The notes: generated by a model from the letters alone, not told the origin. A stretch of DNA of 64,000 bases from Altererythrobacter sp. H2 (GCF_035319885.1 NZ_CP141285.1:372001-436000); one strand, 5' to 3'. Positions 24,864-34,331 are shown, counted from the first letter of the stretch. Numbers and translations: made by a program.

Positions 24864-26906
24864 ATGGGCCTTGGCATGCCTTCACGAATAACCCTTGTCG
24901 CCGCGCTGCCCGCGCTTGCCCTGCCGATTGTGTTCGCCGCGCCGCTGGCCGCGCAGGAGCAACCTGCCGAGCCTGCCGAGGTAATCGTGGTGACCGGGCG
25001 GGGCCTGCCCGAGCCGCCAGCGTCACCCGCCTACGGTGCGGTCGACATCGCCCGTGAAACACTGGTTTCGGCCCCGTCCGGCCGGATCGAGGAAGTGCTG
25101 GGCGGGGTGGCCGGTTTCCAGCAGTTCCGCCGCTCGGACAGTCGATCAGCCAACCCCAGCGCGCAAGGCATCACCTTGCGGGCACTGGGCGGCAATGCCT
25201 CCAGCCGTGCGCTGGTGTTGCTGGACGGGGTGCCGATGGCCGATCCGTTCTTCGGCTATATCCCCCTTTCCGCGCTGGCGCCTGAGCGGCTCGGCAGCGT
25301 GCGGGTGACGCGCGGTGGCGGTTCCGGGCCATTCGGGGCTGGCGCGCTGGCGGGCACGATCGAGCTGACCAGTGCCGATGCGGCTGCGCTCGGCCCGGTC
25401 TCTGCCTCATTGCTCGCCAATGACCGGGGGGAAACCGAAGCCAGCGGCACTGTGGCGACGGCGCTCGGCGCAGGCTTCGTGACGCTGGGCGGGCGATGGG
25501 ACCGGGGCGAAGGGTTTTTCACCACGCCTGACGACCAGCGTGTCGCCGCCAGCGTCCCGGCCGCATTCGACGCATGGTCGGCGCGCCTTCGCGCAGTCGC
25601 CCCGCTCACGCCCGATATCGAACTTCAGGCCAGCGGGCTGCTGTTCCGTGACGACCGTACGCTCCGCTTCGCCGGGGCAGACAGCATGAGCGAAGGGCAG
25701 GACGCCAGCGTGCGGCTGGTCGGGCGGGGGGCGTGGCAGTTCGATGCCCTGGCTTATGTGCAGGCGCGCAATTTCGCCAACGTGGTCATCAGCTCGACCC
25801 GATTCACCCGCACGCTCGACCAGCGCAATACGCCCTCGACCGGGCTGGGCGGCAAGCTGGAGTTGCGCCCCCCGGTAGGGCCGGATCATGTTCTCCGGCT
25901 TGGCGTGGATTATCGCCGGTCGTCGGGCGAATTGCAGGAAGAGGCCTACAACGCCTTCAGCGGGGCGCAGACCGAACGGCGCCGCGCGGGCGGCGTTACC
26001 AGCGATCTGGGGCTGTTTGCGGAACATGACTGGCGGATCGGCGCACTGGTGCTGACCGGCGGTGTGCGGGCCGACCGCAGCGTGATCGCAGACGGTTTCT
26101 ACCGCGCCGTCACCCCGGCGGGCGCGGTCGTTTCGGAAACGATTGCGCCGGACCGTTCGGACTGGACGGTGACCTGGCGCGGCGGGGCCGCCTGGCAGGC
26201 CAGCGATGCGCTGCGCCTGCGCGCGGCGGCCTATCGCGGGCTGCGGCTGCCGGCCCTGAACGAACTCTATCGCCCCTTCGTGGTCTTCCCGGTCGTGACC
26301 CAGGCCAACGCCGATCTGCGAAACGAACGCTTGCTCGGCTTCGAGGCGGGCTTTGACCTGCGCCCGGCCCAAGGCGTCTCGCTGGGCCTGACCCTGTTCG
26401 ACAACGAGGTGGAGGACGCGATCGCCAATGTGACCTTGGCACCCAACCTGCGCCAGCGGCAGAACCTGCCGGCGATCCGCGCGCGCGGGGTCGAGGCAAC
26501 GCTTTCTGCCACGCGCGGGGCGATCGGGTTTGAAGGCGCGCTTGCCTGGACCGACGCAGAGGTGCTTGGCGAAGGCGCGTCCCTGCCGCTTGACGGATTC
26601 CGCCCGGCGCAGACGCCTCGCCTTGCCGGGTCTGTGGCGGTGGCATGGAAGCCCGCCCCGGGCTGGCTGCTGTCCGCCACGTTGCGCCATGTCGGCGCGC
26701 AGTTCGAGGACGACCTGGAAAGCGATGTCCTGCCTGCCGCAACCACTCTGGGCGCTTACGCCCAGGTGCCGCTGACCCAAAAGCTGGCGCTGGTGCTGCG
26801 CGGGGAGAATCTGACCGACGAGACGGTCGTCACCCGCAATTCAGGCGGCAGCGTTGACCTCGGCACGCCCCGCACCCTGTGGGCGGGGCTTCGCTGGGGC
26901 TACTGA
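24864..26906 (+). CDS. TonB-dependent outer-membrane receptor
   Basis: The 680-residue protein has a signal peptide, followed by EVIVVTGRGLPEP as a TonB-box-like start. The plug is visible in VSAPSGRIEEVLGGVAGFQQFRR, LRALGGNASSRALVLLDGVPMADPFFGYI, and VRVTRGGGSGPFGAGALAGTIE. The barrel fills the rest and ends in an aromatic residue (LWAGLRWGY), as outer-membrane barrels do. Size and plug resemble siderophore/vitamin B12-type (FepA/BtuB-like) receptors, but the ligand cannot be named. ATG 24864 was chosen; ATG 24876 is possible. The 3' end overlaps the convergent acyltransferase gene by seven bases. Confidence 0.92.
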   Translation: MGLGMPSRITLVAALPALALPIVFAAPLAAQEQPAEPAEVIVVTGRGLPEPPASPAYGAVDIARETLVSAPSGRIEEVLGGVAGFQQFRRSDSRSANPSAQGITLRALGGNASSRALVLLDGVPMADPFFGYIPLSALAPERLGSVRVTRGGGSGPFGAGALAGTIELTSADAAALGPVSASLLANDRGETEASGTVATALGAGFVTLGGRWDRGEGFFTTPDDQRVAASVPAAFDAWSARLRAVAPLTPDIELQASGLLFRDDRTLRFAGADSMSEGQDASVRLVGRGAWQFDALAYVQARNFANVVISSTRFTRTLDQRNTPSTGLGGKLELRPPVGPDHVLRLGVDYRRSSGELQEEAYNAFSGAQTERRRAGGVTSDLGLFAEHDWRIGALVLTGGVRADRSVIADGFYRAVTPAGAVVSETIAPDRSDWTVTWRGGAAWQASDALRLRAAAYRGLRLPALNELYRPFVVFPVVTQANADLRNERLLGFEAGFDLRPAQGVSLGLTLFDNEVEDAIANVTLAPNLRQRQNLPAIRARGVEATLSATRGAIGFEGALAWTDAEVLGEGASLPLDGFRPAQTPRLAGSVAVAWKPAPGWLLSATLRHVGAQFEDDLESDVLPAATTLGAYAQVPLTQKLALVLRGENLTDETVVTRNSGGSVDLGTPRTLWAGLRWGY

Positions 26907-27955
26907 CGGGCAACCAGTCCCCGCTGCTCCGCCATCCCCATCGAGACCAGCAGCGGCCCGGTACCGTCAGGACTGTCCTGCCGCGCCTTGAAATCCGTCT
27001 TGCTGCCCATCCCGCGCCAGTTTGCCAGGATCAGGGACTGCGCCACAGCCCCGCCCAGCGTGGTGCCAGGGCCGGTGACGATGAACAGGTCAGGCGCGAA
27101 CTCGCGGGCGGCGACGGCGATGGTGCGGGTGAAATCATAGGTTTCGGTGACCTGCTGGCCCAGCGTGTAGCCCCGCAAGGCGGCCATATTGGTCGCGTGA
27201 GGCCACCAGATTGCGCCGCGACCGTCGACGAGCGGCACCCGCGGCTGCCCGAACAGCGATTCGGGCAAGGCTGCCCGCCCCCGCTCGGCGACGGGTCCCT
27301 GCAGTTGGGTGTGGAACGCGGCGTGGTTGCCCAGGCGCATCGGGAACCGGCCCTCGACCGGCTCCGCCTCGGTTTCGAATGCCTTGAGCCCGGTCTCGTT
27401 GCCCGCCAGCACCAGCATGCCCCCAAGGTCGATCGACAGGGCCAGTACGTGCCCCTCGCGTGCGTCGATCTGCGCGACATGTTCGAGCAACGCCGCCTTG
27501 CGCGCGGGGTCCGGCACCCAGTCCGGCCCGAGAAAGGGATAGACCAGTTGCCCGCCGATCAGCGCCTGCTGCATCAGCGTGCCCATGGTGTTGGCAATGG
27601 TAAAGCCATCGGATGGCGTGACCGCCCCGGCGCAGGCGAGGGCGGAGTACCAGCCCATCGAATTGCCGGTCACCGCCACCACGTCGATCCGCTCGCGGTC
27701 GATTGAAAGGACATCGCCCAGCGTGGCGGCGAAGATCAGGCCGGAGGCGTTATCGCCGCGGGTGTGGCGGGCAAGGCTGAACCGTTCCGCCCCGTCGAGA
27801 TCGCTGAGCGTATCCTGCCCCTGCGCAGCCCGCTCCGCGTTGAATGCTGCCAGCAGGGCGGGATCGGGGAAGTGTCGGCCGAGATAGCCCAGCTCATCCT
27901 TGTTGTAGGTGCCGCGCCCGGGGCAGACCAGCACCGCGGTCTTGCGGCTGCTCAT
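26900..27955 (-). CDS. FabD-like acyltransferase without the malonyl arginine
   Basis: The 351-residue protein has the acyltransferase fold of malonyl-CoA:ACP transacylase. The nucleophile is S99 in GNSMGWYSAL and the partner histidine H215 in FHTQLQGP; GPGTTLGG marks the C-terminal part. In E. coli FabD the sequence after the nucleophile reads with an arginine (R117 of RGKFMQ) that holds the malonyl carboxylate; here the aligned position is M124 in ANTMGTLMQQA. That suggests a non-carboxylated acyl substrate or hydrolase activity. It is translationally coupled (ATGA) to the fused E1 gene, so the acyl group may come from that enzyme. Confidence 0.82.
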   Translation of the reverse strand: MSSRKTAVLVCPGRGTYNKDELGYLGRHFPDPALLAAFNAERAAQGQDTLSDLDGAERFSLARHTRGDNASGLIFAATLGDVLSIDRERIDVVAVTGNSMGWYSALACAGAVTPSDGFTIANTMGTLMQQALIGGQLVYPFLGPDWVPDPARKAALLEHVAQIDAREGHVLALSIDLGGMLVLAGNETGLKAFETEAEPVEGRFPMRLGNHAAFHTQLQGPVAERGRAALPESLFGQPRVPLVDGRGAIWWPHATNMAALRGYTLGQQVTETYDFTRTIAVAAREFAPDLFIVTGPGTTLGGAVAQSLILANWRGMGSKTDFKARQDSPDGTGPLLVSMGMAEQRGLVARQ

Positions 27956-30141
27956 GACTTGCCCCCTGTTAGCGCCATGGCTGCGGCCACGATACTGTCG
28001 GCCGAAGGCATGGTGGCGGCATAGGCCGGGCCGGTGGGGATGAAGCTGTCCTCGGCCACATGCCGCGCGATGGGCTTGTCGGTCCGCTCCGCCAGCAGCG
28101 CCATCAGTGCTTCGGCGAGACCGCCGGTCCGGCGTGTTTCATCGACGATCAGCACATGTGCTGCATCACCCAGCGCCGCGATAAGCGCTTCCTCCGGCAA
28201 GGGGTTGAGCCAGTGCAGGTCGATCACCCGTGCCGCGATCCCCTGCGCTTCCAGCCGCTTCTGGGCCTGGAGCGAGAGGTGCAAGCCGTTGGCATAGCTG
28301 ACGATGGCGAGATCGCGCCCCGCGCCATGCGTGGTCACCTGGCCCAGCCCGATCCGCTCCGAAGGATCCGGATAGTGCCGCAACCACGCGCCATCGCCTG
28401 GCTCATGGAGGTCGCGCATCGGATAGAGCGCGATCGGCTCGAGGAACACGACCAGCCGCTGCTCCTCGCGCGCCAGCCGCACGCATTCGCGCAGCAGCCG
28501 CGCCGCGTCCGCCCCGTTGGAGGGGCAGCACAGGATTACGCCGGGCACATCGCGCAGCGCAGCGAATGAATTGTCGTTGTGGAAGTGTCCCCCAAACCCC
28601 TTTTGGTAGCCGAGCCCGGCGATCCGCAGCACCATCGGGTTGGTGAACTGGCCATTGGAGAAGAACGGCAGGGTCGCGCCTTCCCCCCGGATCTGGTCCT
28701 CGGCGTTGTGGTAATAGGCGAGGAACTGGATTTCCGGCACCGGAATCAGCCCGTTGTGCGCCATCCCCAGCGCCAGCCCGAGGATCGATTGCTCATCCAG
28801 CAGGGTATCGATCACCCGCGCCTTGCCGAACCGGGTGACCAGCTTCTGGGTCACGCCATAAACCCCGCCCTTGGCCCCGACATCCTCGCCCATCAGCGCG
28901 ATCTCGCGGTGTTCGAGCATCAGGTCGGTCAGCGCCCAGTTGATGCACCGGCTCATGATCTGAGGTGATTCCATCGCCTTGAGGTCCGGCCCGAACGCTT
29001 CGGCCCGCGCTTCGGCAGAGGGGCCGTTGCTCGGCGCATTGTTGCGGCGGGGCGGAACCAGACTCGCCATCACCTCTTTCGCGGCCTTGAGGCGCGGGCG
29101 GGTGACGACCTCGGCGCGCGCCCGCTCGACCCGGGCCAGCGTCTCCTGGTAGATCGCCAGTGCTTGCTCGCGGTCCAGCGCGCCCGCCTCGCCAAGCAGG
29201 CGGACAGTGTGGAGCAGCGGATCGTTCGCCTCGTCCGCTTCGACCTCGGCCTTGGTCATGTAGGCGGTCTGGACGTCGGCGCCGGCGTGGCCATAGAGCC
29301 GCACCGTGCGGATGTGCAGGAAAGCGGGCTTGCGCCGCTTGCGAACATAGTCCGCCGCCTCGCGCGCGACGCGATAGGTTTCATAGATGTCGAGGCCGTC
29401 GCAGGCGAAATATCCCAGGTCCGGGCGGCGGGAGAAGTTGGCCGCGATCCAGCCCGATGGGGTGCGGGTGGAAATGCCGATGCCGTTGTCCTCGCACACC
29501 CACAGCACTGGCATGGGCACCTTCTGGTATGCCGTCCAGCAGCTGGTATTGATCGCCCCCTGCGCGGTCGAATGGTTGGCGCTGGCATCGCCGAAGCTGC
29601 ACACCACGATGGCATCGTCGGGCAAAATTGCGTGCTCGGGCCTTACCCGCTTGGCGAGGCCGATCGAGTAGGCCGCACCGACCGCCTTGGGCAGGTGGCT
29701 GGCGATGGTCGAGGTCTGCGGCGGAATGGTCAGCGCGCGAGAGCCCAGCACCTTGTGCCGCCCCCCGCTGATCGGATCATCGCTCGAACAGGCGAAGCTC
29801 AGCAGCATGTCCCACAGGATGGACTGGCCCGGTACCTGATTGGCGCGCTCGATCTGGAACGCGGCATCGCGGTAATGGAGGAAGGCCATGTCGGTCGGTC
29901 GCAGCGCAGCGGCGACTGCCGCCATCCCCTCGTGTCCGGAGGAGCCGATGGTGTAGAACCCCTCCCCCGCCGCCTGCATCTTGCGGCTCACGATATCGAG
30001 CGCCCGGGTCAGGCAACCGCTGCGGTAGAGCTGCACCGCCTGCTGTGCCTCCAGCGGCCCCAGCGGCGGCTGTCCTGAAGGCAAGCTCCCCCCTGCGACG
30101 TGGCGCAGGAAATTCTCGTGTACGATAACGCTCCGGTCCAT
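27952..30141 (-). CDS. fused E1 alpha-beta 2-oxoacid dehydrogenase, branched-chain type
   Basis: The 729-residue protein joins the alpha and beta subunits of a thiamine-diphosphate E1. Residues about 40-340 are the alpha half, with SFGDASANHSTAQGAIN (ThDP/Mg site, GDASAN at 184-189). Residues about 390-729 are the beta half with ALMGEDVGAKGGVYGVTQKL (catalytic Glu near 419), FGKARVIDTLLDEQSILG and YLAYYHNAEDQIRGE-like segments. A serine/alanine/proline linker (about 362-385) separates them. Best match is branched-chain or pyruvate E1. No E2 lipoyl transacylase or E3 gene is near. The stop overlaps the start of the FabD-like gene. Confidence 0.9.
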   Translation of the reverse strand: MDRSVIVHENFLRHVAGGSLPSGQPPLGPLEAQQAVQLYRSGCLTRALDIVSRKMQAAGEGFYTIGSSGHEGMAAVAAALRPTDMAFLHYRDAAFQIERANQVPGQSILWDMLLSFACSSDDPISGGRHKVLGSRALTIPPQTSTIASHLPKAVGAAYSIGLAKRVRPEHAILPDDAIVVCSFGDASANHSTAQGAINTSCWTAYQKVPMPVLWVCEDNGIGISTRTPSGWIAANFSRRPDLGYFACDGLDIYETYRVAREAADYVRKRRKPAFLHIRTVRLYGHAGADVQTAYMTKAEVEADEANDPLLHTVRLLGEAGALDREQALAIYQETLARVERARAEVVTRPRLKAAKEVMASLVPPRRNNAPSNGPSAEARAEAFGPDLKAMESPQIMSRCINWALTDLMLEHREIALMGEDVGAKGGVYGVTQKLVTRFGKARVIDTLLDEQSILGLALGMAHNGLIPVPEIQFLAYYHNAEDQIRGEGATLPFFSNGQFTNPMVLRIAGLGYQKGFGGHFHNDNSFAALRDVPGVILCCPSNGADAARLLRECVRLAREEQRLVVFLEPIALYPMRDLHEPGDGAWLRHYPDPSERIGLGQVTTHGAGRDLAIVSYANGLHLSLQAQKRLEAQGIAARVIDLHWLNPLPEEALIAALGDAAHVLIVDETRRTGGLAEALMALLAERTDKPIARHVAEDSFIPTGPAYAATMPSADSIVAAAMALTGGKS

Positions 30142-30271
30142 GCAGCCCGGCCATAAGGCCGAATGCGGGCTATGGAAACGGCGTCTTGCACCAGATGCTC
30201 CTGCACTGCGGCCAGGGTGTCGTGACATGCAAGTCCAATGTCAGGACAGACATAGGCACCATTCGCAAAAT

Positions 30272-30300
30272 CCCCCGGGTTCTGTCACAGAACCCGGGGG
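30272..30300 (-). terminator. intrinsic terminator of the autotransporter gene
   Basis: A perfect 13-bp stem (30272-30284 with 30288-30300, loop TCA) lies about 60 bases after the autotransporter stop. On the minus strand it is followed by ATTTTGCG. It also separates the autotransporter from the E1 gene promoter region. Confidence 0.92.
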
Positions 30301-30361
30301 AAGGTGCGTTGCCAGTCTGGCTGCTCCACCACTTCAGTGGTGCCGGCAGCCCGTTTCCCGA

Positions 30362-33300
30362 TCAGAACCGGACACGCAGGCCTGCGCGAGCACCATAGGC
30401 TTCGAATTCGCTGCCCTTGGCGCCGTTGGCTTCGATGAAGCCGCTCACGCCATCTGCCGAGCCAACGTTCACGCCAATCACGGCTTCGCCATAGTCGCCG
30501 ATCGCGCGGTTATCGATCCGCACGGTCTGGCCGTTGTTGGTAAAGTCGATGCTGTCATCGCCCTTGAATTCATGCACGTAGTTGCCACCCGCATAGAGCA
30601 CCACGTTACCCACCGATTGGGTGGGGAAGCTGGCCCCGATGCGTGCGCCCAGCTTTCCGCGAAGGCCATCATCATCAAGAAATGCGATGGTCGAGTTCTG
30701 GACGACCAGGTCATCGAGGTTGGACCGGACGTAAGCGATTGTGCCCACCGGTTCGGCATAAAAGCTGTCCGACCCCAGGCGGAACCCGATCTCCGCCTGT
30801 GCGCCGTAGGCATCGCCCTTCAGGTCAGCCGCATACTGGCCAGTCTGGCTCCTGGAGTCAGCCTTGTAGAAGTCGTACTTCGCGAGCGCGTTGGCAAACA
30901 GGCCGCCGGCGTTGAAACTGGCGTAGAGACCCGCATTGAACGCATCGAACGAAACACGGTCACTCACCGCGTTGAAGTTCATCCGGGAGTTCAGATAGCC
31001 GCCCGTTACGCCGAAGGCGAAATTGCCGGATTCACCGGCAGCGCCGCCAAAGTCAAAGCCCAGCTGCCCGCCGAAATAATCCTGCTCATAGCCCAGGTCA
31101 TAAGTCCGGTTCAAGTTGTTGACTGTCGCAACGTTGTCGCGCTCCTCAAGCGAGCCGTACATCTGTGCCCAGAGCCGTCCGCCCGAATCACCCGCGCCAT
31201 TTGCCCATACACCATCGCGCAGTTCGCGCATGTGGGCCGACCAGGCGTCCGCTGACGTGTGCCAGAGGTTGCGTGATCCTTCGACGAACGAGGCCGCGCG
31301 GTACACCGCAGCCCCTGGCGCACCCACCAGTGCGAAGCTGTTGTTGGCCGGATTGAACACCAGGCCTGTTTCGATCAGGCCGAAGTTCTGATTTCCGTCC
31401 GCCAGCACGAAGGCGCCGCTTTGGGTTCCGGCTCCGCCCTGGACCAGCACCACCCCTGAATTGAGGACGGCTGGGCCATTGTAGGAGACCAGCAAATCGG
31501 TCGAGCCGGTCGCTGCTCCGCCGATGATCAGACGATCGGCACGGCCTTCCCCCGCAAGGCTGACATCAAGTCCAAGCTGACTTGCGCCGGTTCCTGTAAA
31601 CGTACCGGGCAGGGTGAGCGTGTCCCCCGTCACGCCGTTGCGCAGATCGATAATCCCGCCGGCGTTGTTGAAGGCCTCAAGGCCTGCGAAGGTTGCCGTT
31701 GCCGCACTGGTTGTTCCCGAACGCAGGCGCACCGTCCCGGCATTGTTGAACACGTCGGTTCCGGCCCCGAAATCGGGATTCGGGCCAATCACGAAGGTGC
31801 CGCTGTTGTTAACCGCTTCGGCGCCAGCCGTGAACCGAAGGTCGCTGGTCAGCGTGCCGCTGTTGTTTACCGTCAGCGGCCCGCCGAATGCAGCAACAGC
31901 AAAGCCGTTGGGGTTTTCCTGGATCACCCCCGCGTTGTTCAGCGTGCTGCCGTTGGCGGACGTCAGGACGATGCCGTCTCCATCGGTGGCTGTGACATTA
32001 CCGTTGGCGCCCACTGTGACCGTAGCGGTGTCTCCGCCAGTCACCACCACCGCGTCGGCGCCTGCACCTGTGGCCTGAACGCGGCCGCGAAGAGTAGCCG
32101 CCGCATCCCGGGTTGCGGTAACCAGCACTGCGTTAACACCTGCGCCGGATGCCGACACATTGTTAACGGTGGCCTGCGCATTGCCGCCTGTTGCTTCGGC
32201 CGTAACGGTGGCGGAGTCAGCGCCGTTGAAACCCGTTCCGCTGGTCGACGCCGTGCCGGTCACAACTGCCGCAGCGTTGGCACCGCTGGCGAAAACAGCG
32301 GCTCGCCCGGTTTCAGCGTTTGCCGAGAGTGCAGCGACAGTGCTGACGTTATTGGCGCTGACAGACGCGTCGCCGGTGTCCGAAGTCGCGAAGATCCCGC
32401 CGCCGCCGCTTCCGCTGGCGACAACCGAGCCGGTTGTGGTCACACGCACATCGCCGGTGTCGGAGCTTGCCGTGATCGCGGTTGAACCGGGCCCCGAGAC
32501 GGAAACGTTTGTGCCCACGACGGTAACATCTCCGCCGGTGGAGATAGCAGACAGCCCGTCCGACCCCTCGCCCGTCGTCGTCAGGTTGGCGAACCGCACG
32601 TCCGTGTTGGTACCTGCGGCCCGAATGGCGGTGGAGAAATCGCCGTCAGTGCGCACATTGCCGGCTCTCAGGACAACGTCGCCATCGCTCGATTGCGCAT
32701 CAATCGCGTTTGACAAGGCACCCGCCGTTGAAACGTTGCCCGATCCTGTCAGAGTCACGTCACCCAGAGCGCGGGCGAAGATCCCGGGTGCGTTGTCGCC
32801 GGTTACAGTGACGGTCCCTCCAGCATCAATCAGCACATTGCCCTGATCGGCACGGGCAAGGACGCCAGCCGAGGCCGGAGCCGAGGCGGTGACGGCTACG
32901 TCATCGACCGAGACCTCAACATCGCCAAACTGGCTGACAGCCAGAACACCGACCGCCTCCGTCCCGGAAACGGAGACCGGAGCGCTGGCATCGATTCGCA
33001 CATCGCCGCTTCCGAGCGCGAGGAGGCCGGTGGCGACGCCCGCGCTGTTCACGCTGACAGACCCGTTTGTTGAAATCGTCGAGATTGAACTGCCACCAAG
33101 GTCATCCTCGAGCAGCGCGATGCCAAACGATGCACTGGCCGGATTGGTGTTTTCAATCGTGATCGCGCCACTGTTGCTAATGGTATTGCTGACGTTTGCG
33201 CCTGCGCTCTGCCCAAACAGGCCAAGGGCGGTGGTCTGCGAAGAAGCTACATCGATATCGCCGCTATTGATGATCGTCACGTCGCCGGCAGTCGAAACGG

Positions 33301-33898
33301 CAGCAATCCCGGCCGCGATGTCCTGGGGGCTGGGCCCGGAAAGGGTAATGTCGCCCCGGTTCGTAATCGACGCTTCGCCGTCCGAGGCAGCGAGAATGCC
33401 GATCCTTGAAGCGCTGATCGTGGCGCCGTTATCGACAGTGGCGGTACCGCCCGGCAGGGCTGAGATCACCGAGATGCCGTCCTGGAAACTGGCAAGAGAG
33501 GCGCCATCGGCCACATTGACAACCGCAGCTGCGCCCGGTGCGGCGGCAAGCAGCTGGACCGCATCACCTACGCTGGCGTCGACCACCACATCGTCTTCGA
33601 CCTCGATCGTCAGATCATCGGCAGTCGCGTAGCGAATGCCGGTGCTGTAGGGGTTGCTCTCGTCGGTGCAGGTGACCGTTCCGCCGGAGGGCAGGCCACA
33701 TTCATTCTGCGCGTATGCAGCTGAGGGCAGAGCAAGAATAGATAAACTGACCGCACCGATGGCCGAACCTGCCCGCAGCGATGTGAGGCTCAGTGTAGAA
33801 TTACGTAGACGCTGATTAAGCGTTTTCCCCAATGGTGTTTCACCTAACGCTGAATTCTGGCGGTCTGTGACTTTATAAGTCGGGTTAGCTGATCTCAT
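30362..33898 (-). CDS. autotransporter (type Va secretion) adhesin-like protein
   Basis: The 1178-residue product from ATG 33898 has a long charged N-terminus and a signal peptide ending about residue 64 (SLSILALPSAAYA). The passenger, about residues 65-880, is a serine/threonine/valine/glycine/aspartate-rich beta-helix-type sequence with short repeats such as TISNSGAITIENTN, GDVTIINSGDIDV and SDTGDVRVTTTGS, typical of secreted beta-solenoid adhesins. Two cysteines occur near the start (NECGLPSGGTVTC). The C-terminal 270 residues form an autotransporter beta barrel ending in GLRVRF with the terminal phenylalanine for BAM recognition. Ribosome site AGAGGA is seven bases before the ATG. Probable role: surface adhesion or biofilm. 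No protease or lipase motif is seen. Confidence 0.9.
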   Translation of the reverse strand: MRSANPTYKVTDRQNSALGETPLGKTLNQRLRNSTLSLTSLRAGSAIGAVSLSILALPSAAYAQNECGLPSGGTVTCTDESNPYSTGIRYATADDLTIEVEDDVVVDASVGDAVQLLAAAPGAAAVVNVADGASLASFQDGISVISALPGGTATVDNGATISASRIGILAASDGEASITNRGDITLSGPSPQDIAAGIAAVSTAGDVTIINSGDIDVASSQTTALGLFGQSAGANVSNTISNSGAITIENTNPASASFGIALLEDDLGGSSISTISTNGSVSVNSAGVATGLLALGSGDVRIDASAPVSVSGTEAVGVLAVSQFGDVEVSVDDVAVTASAPASAGVLARADQGNVLIDAGGTVTVTGDNAPGIFARALGDVTLTGSGNVSTAGALSNAIDAQSSDGDVVLRAGNVRTDGDFSTAIRAAGTNTDVRFANLTTTGEGSDGLSAISTGGDVTVVGTNVSVSGPGSTAITASSDTGDVRVTTTGSVVASGSGGGGIFATSDTGDASVSANNVSTVAALSANAETGRAAVFASGANAAAVVTGTASTSGTGFNGADSATVTAEATGGNAQATVNNVSASGAGVNAVLVTATRDAAATLRGRVQATGAGADAVVVTGGDTATVTVGANGNVTATDGDGIVLTSANGSTLNNAGVIQENPNGFAVAAFGGPLTVNNSGTLTSDLRFTAGAEAVNNSGTFVIGPNPDFGAGTDVFNNAGTVRLRSGTTSAATATFAGLEAFNNAGGIIDLRNGVTGDTLTLPGTFTGTGASQLGLDVSLAGEGRADRLIIGGAATGSTDLLVSYNGPAVLNSGVVLVQGGAGTQSGAFVLADGNQNFGLIETGLVFNPANNSFALVGAPGAAVYRAASFVEGSRNLWHTSADAWSAHMRELRDGVWANGAGDSGGRLWAQMYGSLEERDNVATVNNLNRTYDLGYEQDYFGGQLGFDFGGAAGESGNFAFGVTGGYLNSRMNFNAVSDRVSFDAFNAGLYASFNAGGLFANALAKYDFYKADSRSQTGQYAADLKGDAYGAQAEIGFRLGSDSFYAEPVGTIAYVRSNLDDLVVQNSTIAFLDDDGLRGKLGARIGASFPTQSVGNVVLYAGGNYVHEFKGDDSIDFTNNGQTVRIDNRAIGDYGEAVIGVNVGSADGVSGFIEANGAKGSEFEAYGARAGLRVRF

Positions 33899-34228
33899 CG
33901 GACGATCCTCTTCAACTGGCAGGTGTTTGCAGGGCCCCCGGTTACTTTCGGGTGCCCGCCTACAACAAGGAGGGCCGTCCATCGTTCCCTTGCAGCAACA
34001 GAGCGCCGGGAATTAATTTAATCCAGAGGAGCGGAGCAGATCGCACTGCTCGGGATGATCGTGGCTTTCATCGACAGAATGCCGGTCGGGGCGCAGGATG
34101 CTGCGCCTCGCGGAGGCGTGGCATGCGGGTCTGGGGCGGACCGATGGCAATGGCCGGAAAAGCGACAGAGCCGCGCTCTTCAGCGATGCTGTTTCAGGCC
34201 TAACCGTCTGACTTATTCGGGAAAGAAG
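33899..34228. other. non-coding stretch upstream of the autotransporter gene
   Basis: The 330 bases hold the autotransporter leader and promoter (33964-33988) and an AT-rich patch (GGAATTAATTTAATCC, 34010-34025). The rest of the stretch runs up to the 3' end of tRNA-Thr. A 67-codon plus-strand frame at 34055-34258 shows no domain and runs into the antisense of the tRNA, so I do not call it. No repeat or insertion sequence is visible. Confidence 0.6.
33964..33988 (-). promoter_or_regulatory. candidate sigma-EcfG promoter of the autotransporter gene
   Basis: On the minus strand GGAAC (33988-33984) is followed after 17 bases by GTT (33966-33964). This is the sigma-EcfG layout GGAAC-N16-CGTT except that the base before GTT is T rather than C. 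The same spacing occurs upstream of phyR and nepR in this window. It would give a leader of about 60 bases before ATG 33898. Confidence 0.5.
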
Positions 34229-34304
34229 TGGTGCCGCTTACGTGACTCGAACACGTGACCCCATCATTACGAATGATGTGCTCTACCAACTGAGCTAAAG
34301 CGGC
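34229..34304 (-). tRNA. tRNA-Thr (anticodon CGT)
   Basis: The 76-base gene, read on the minus strand, folds with acceptor stem GCCGCTT/AAGCGGC, a D-arm with GGTAGAGC, anticodon stem CATCA/TGATG around loop TTCGTAA, and a T-arm with GTTCGAGTC. The anticodon is CGT, reading threonine codon ACG. CCA is encoded at 34229-34231. It follows tRNA-Cys by 27 bases on the same strand. Confidence 0.97.
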
Positions 34305-34331
34305 GCTCCGGGTGTCGTGCACCCTGAAATG

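Noticed and set aside
31614-33632. several long proline/valine-rich plus-strand frames inside the autotransporter region
   Set aside because: They are antisense of the repetitive passenger; the minus-strand frame has a signal peptide and beta barrel.
30362-33898. Passenger repeats considered as a CRISPR-like or tandem DNA repeat array
   Set aside because: The similarity is at protein level (short degenerate beta-helix motifs); I see no regular DNA repeat with constant spacers.
34055-34258. 67-codon plus-strand frame before the tRNA genes
   Set aside because: No domain, poor start context, and it runs into the antisense of tRNA-Thr.
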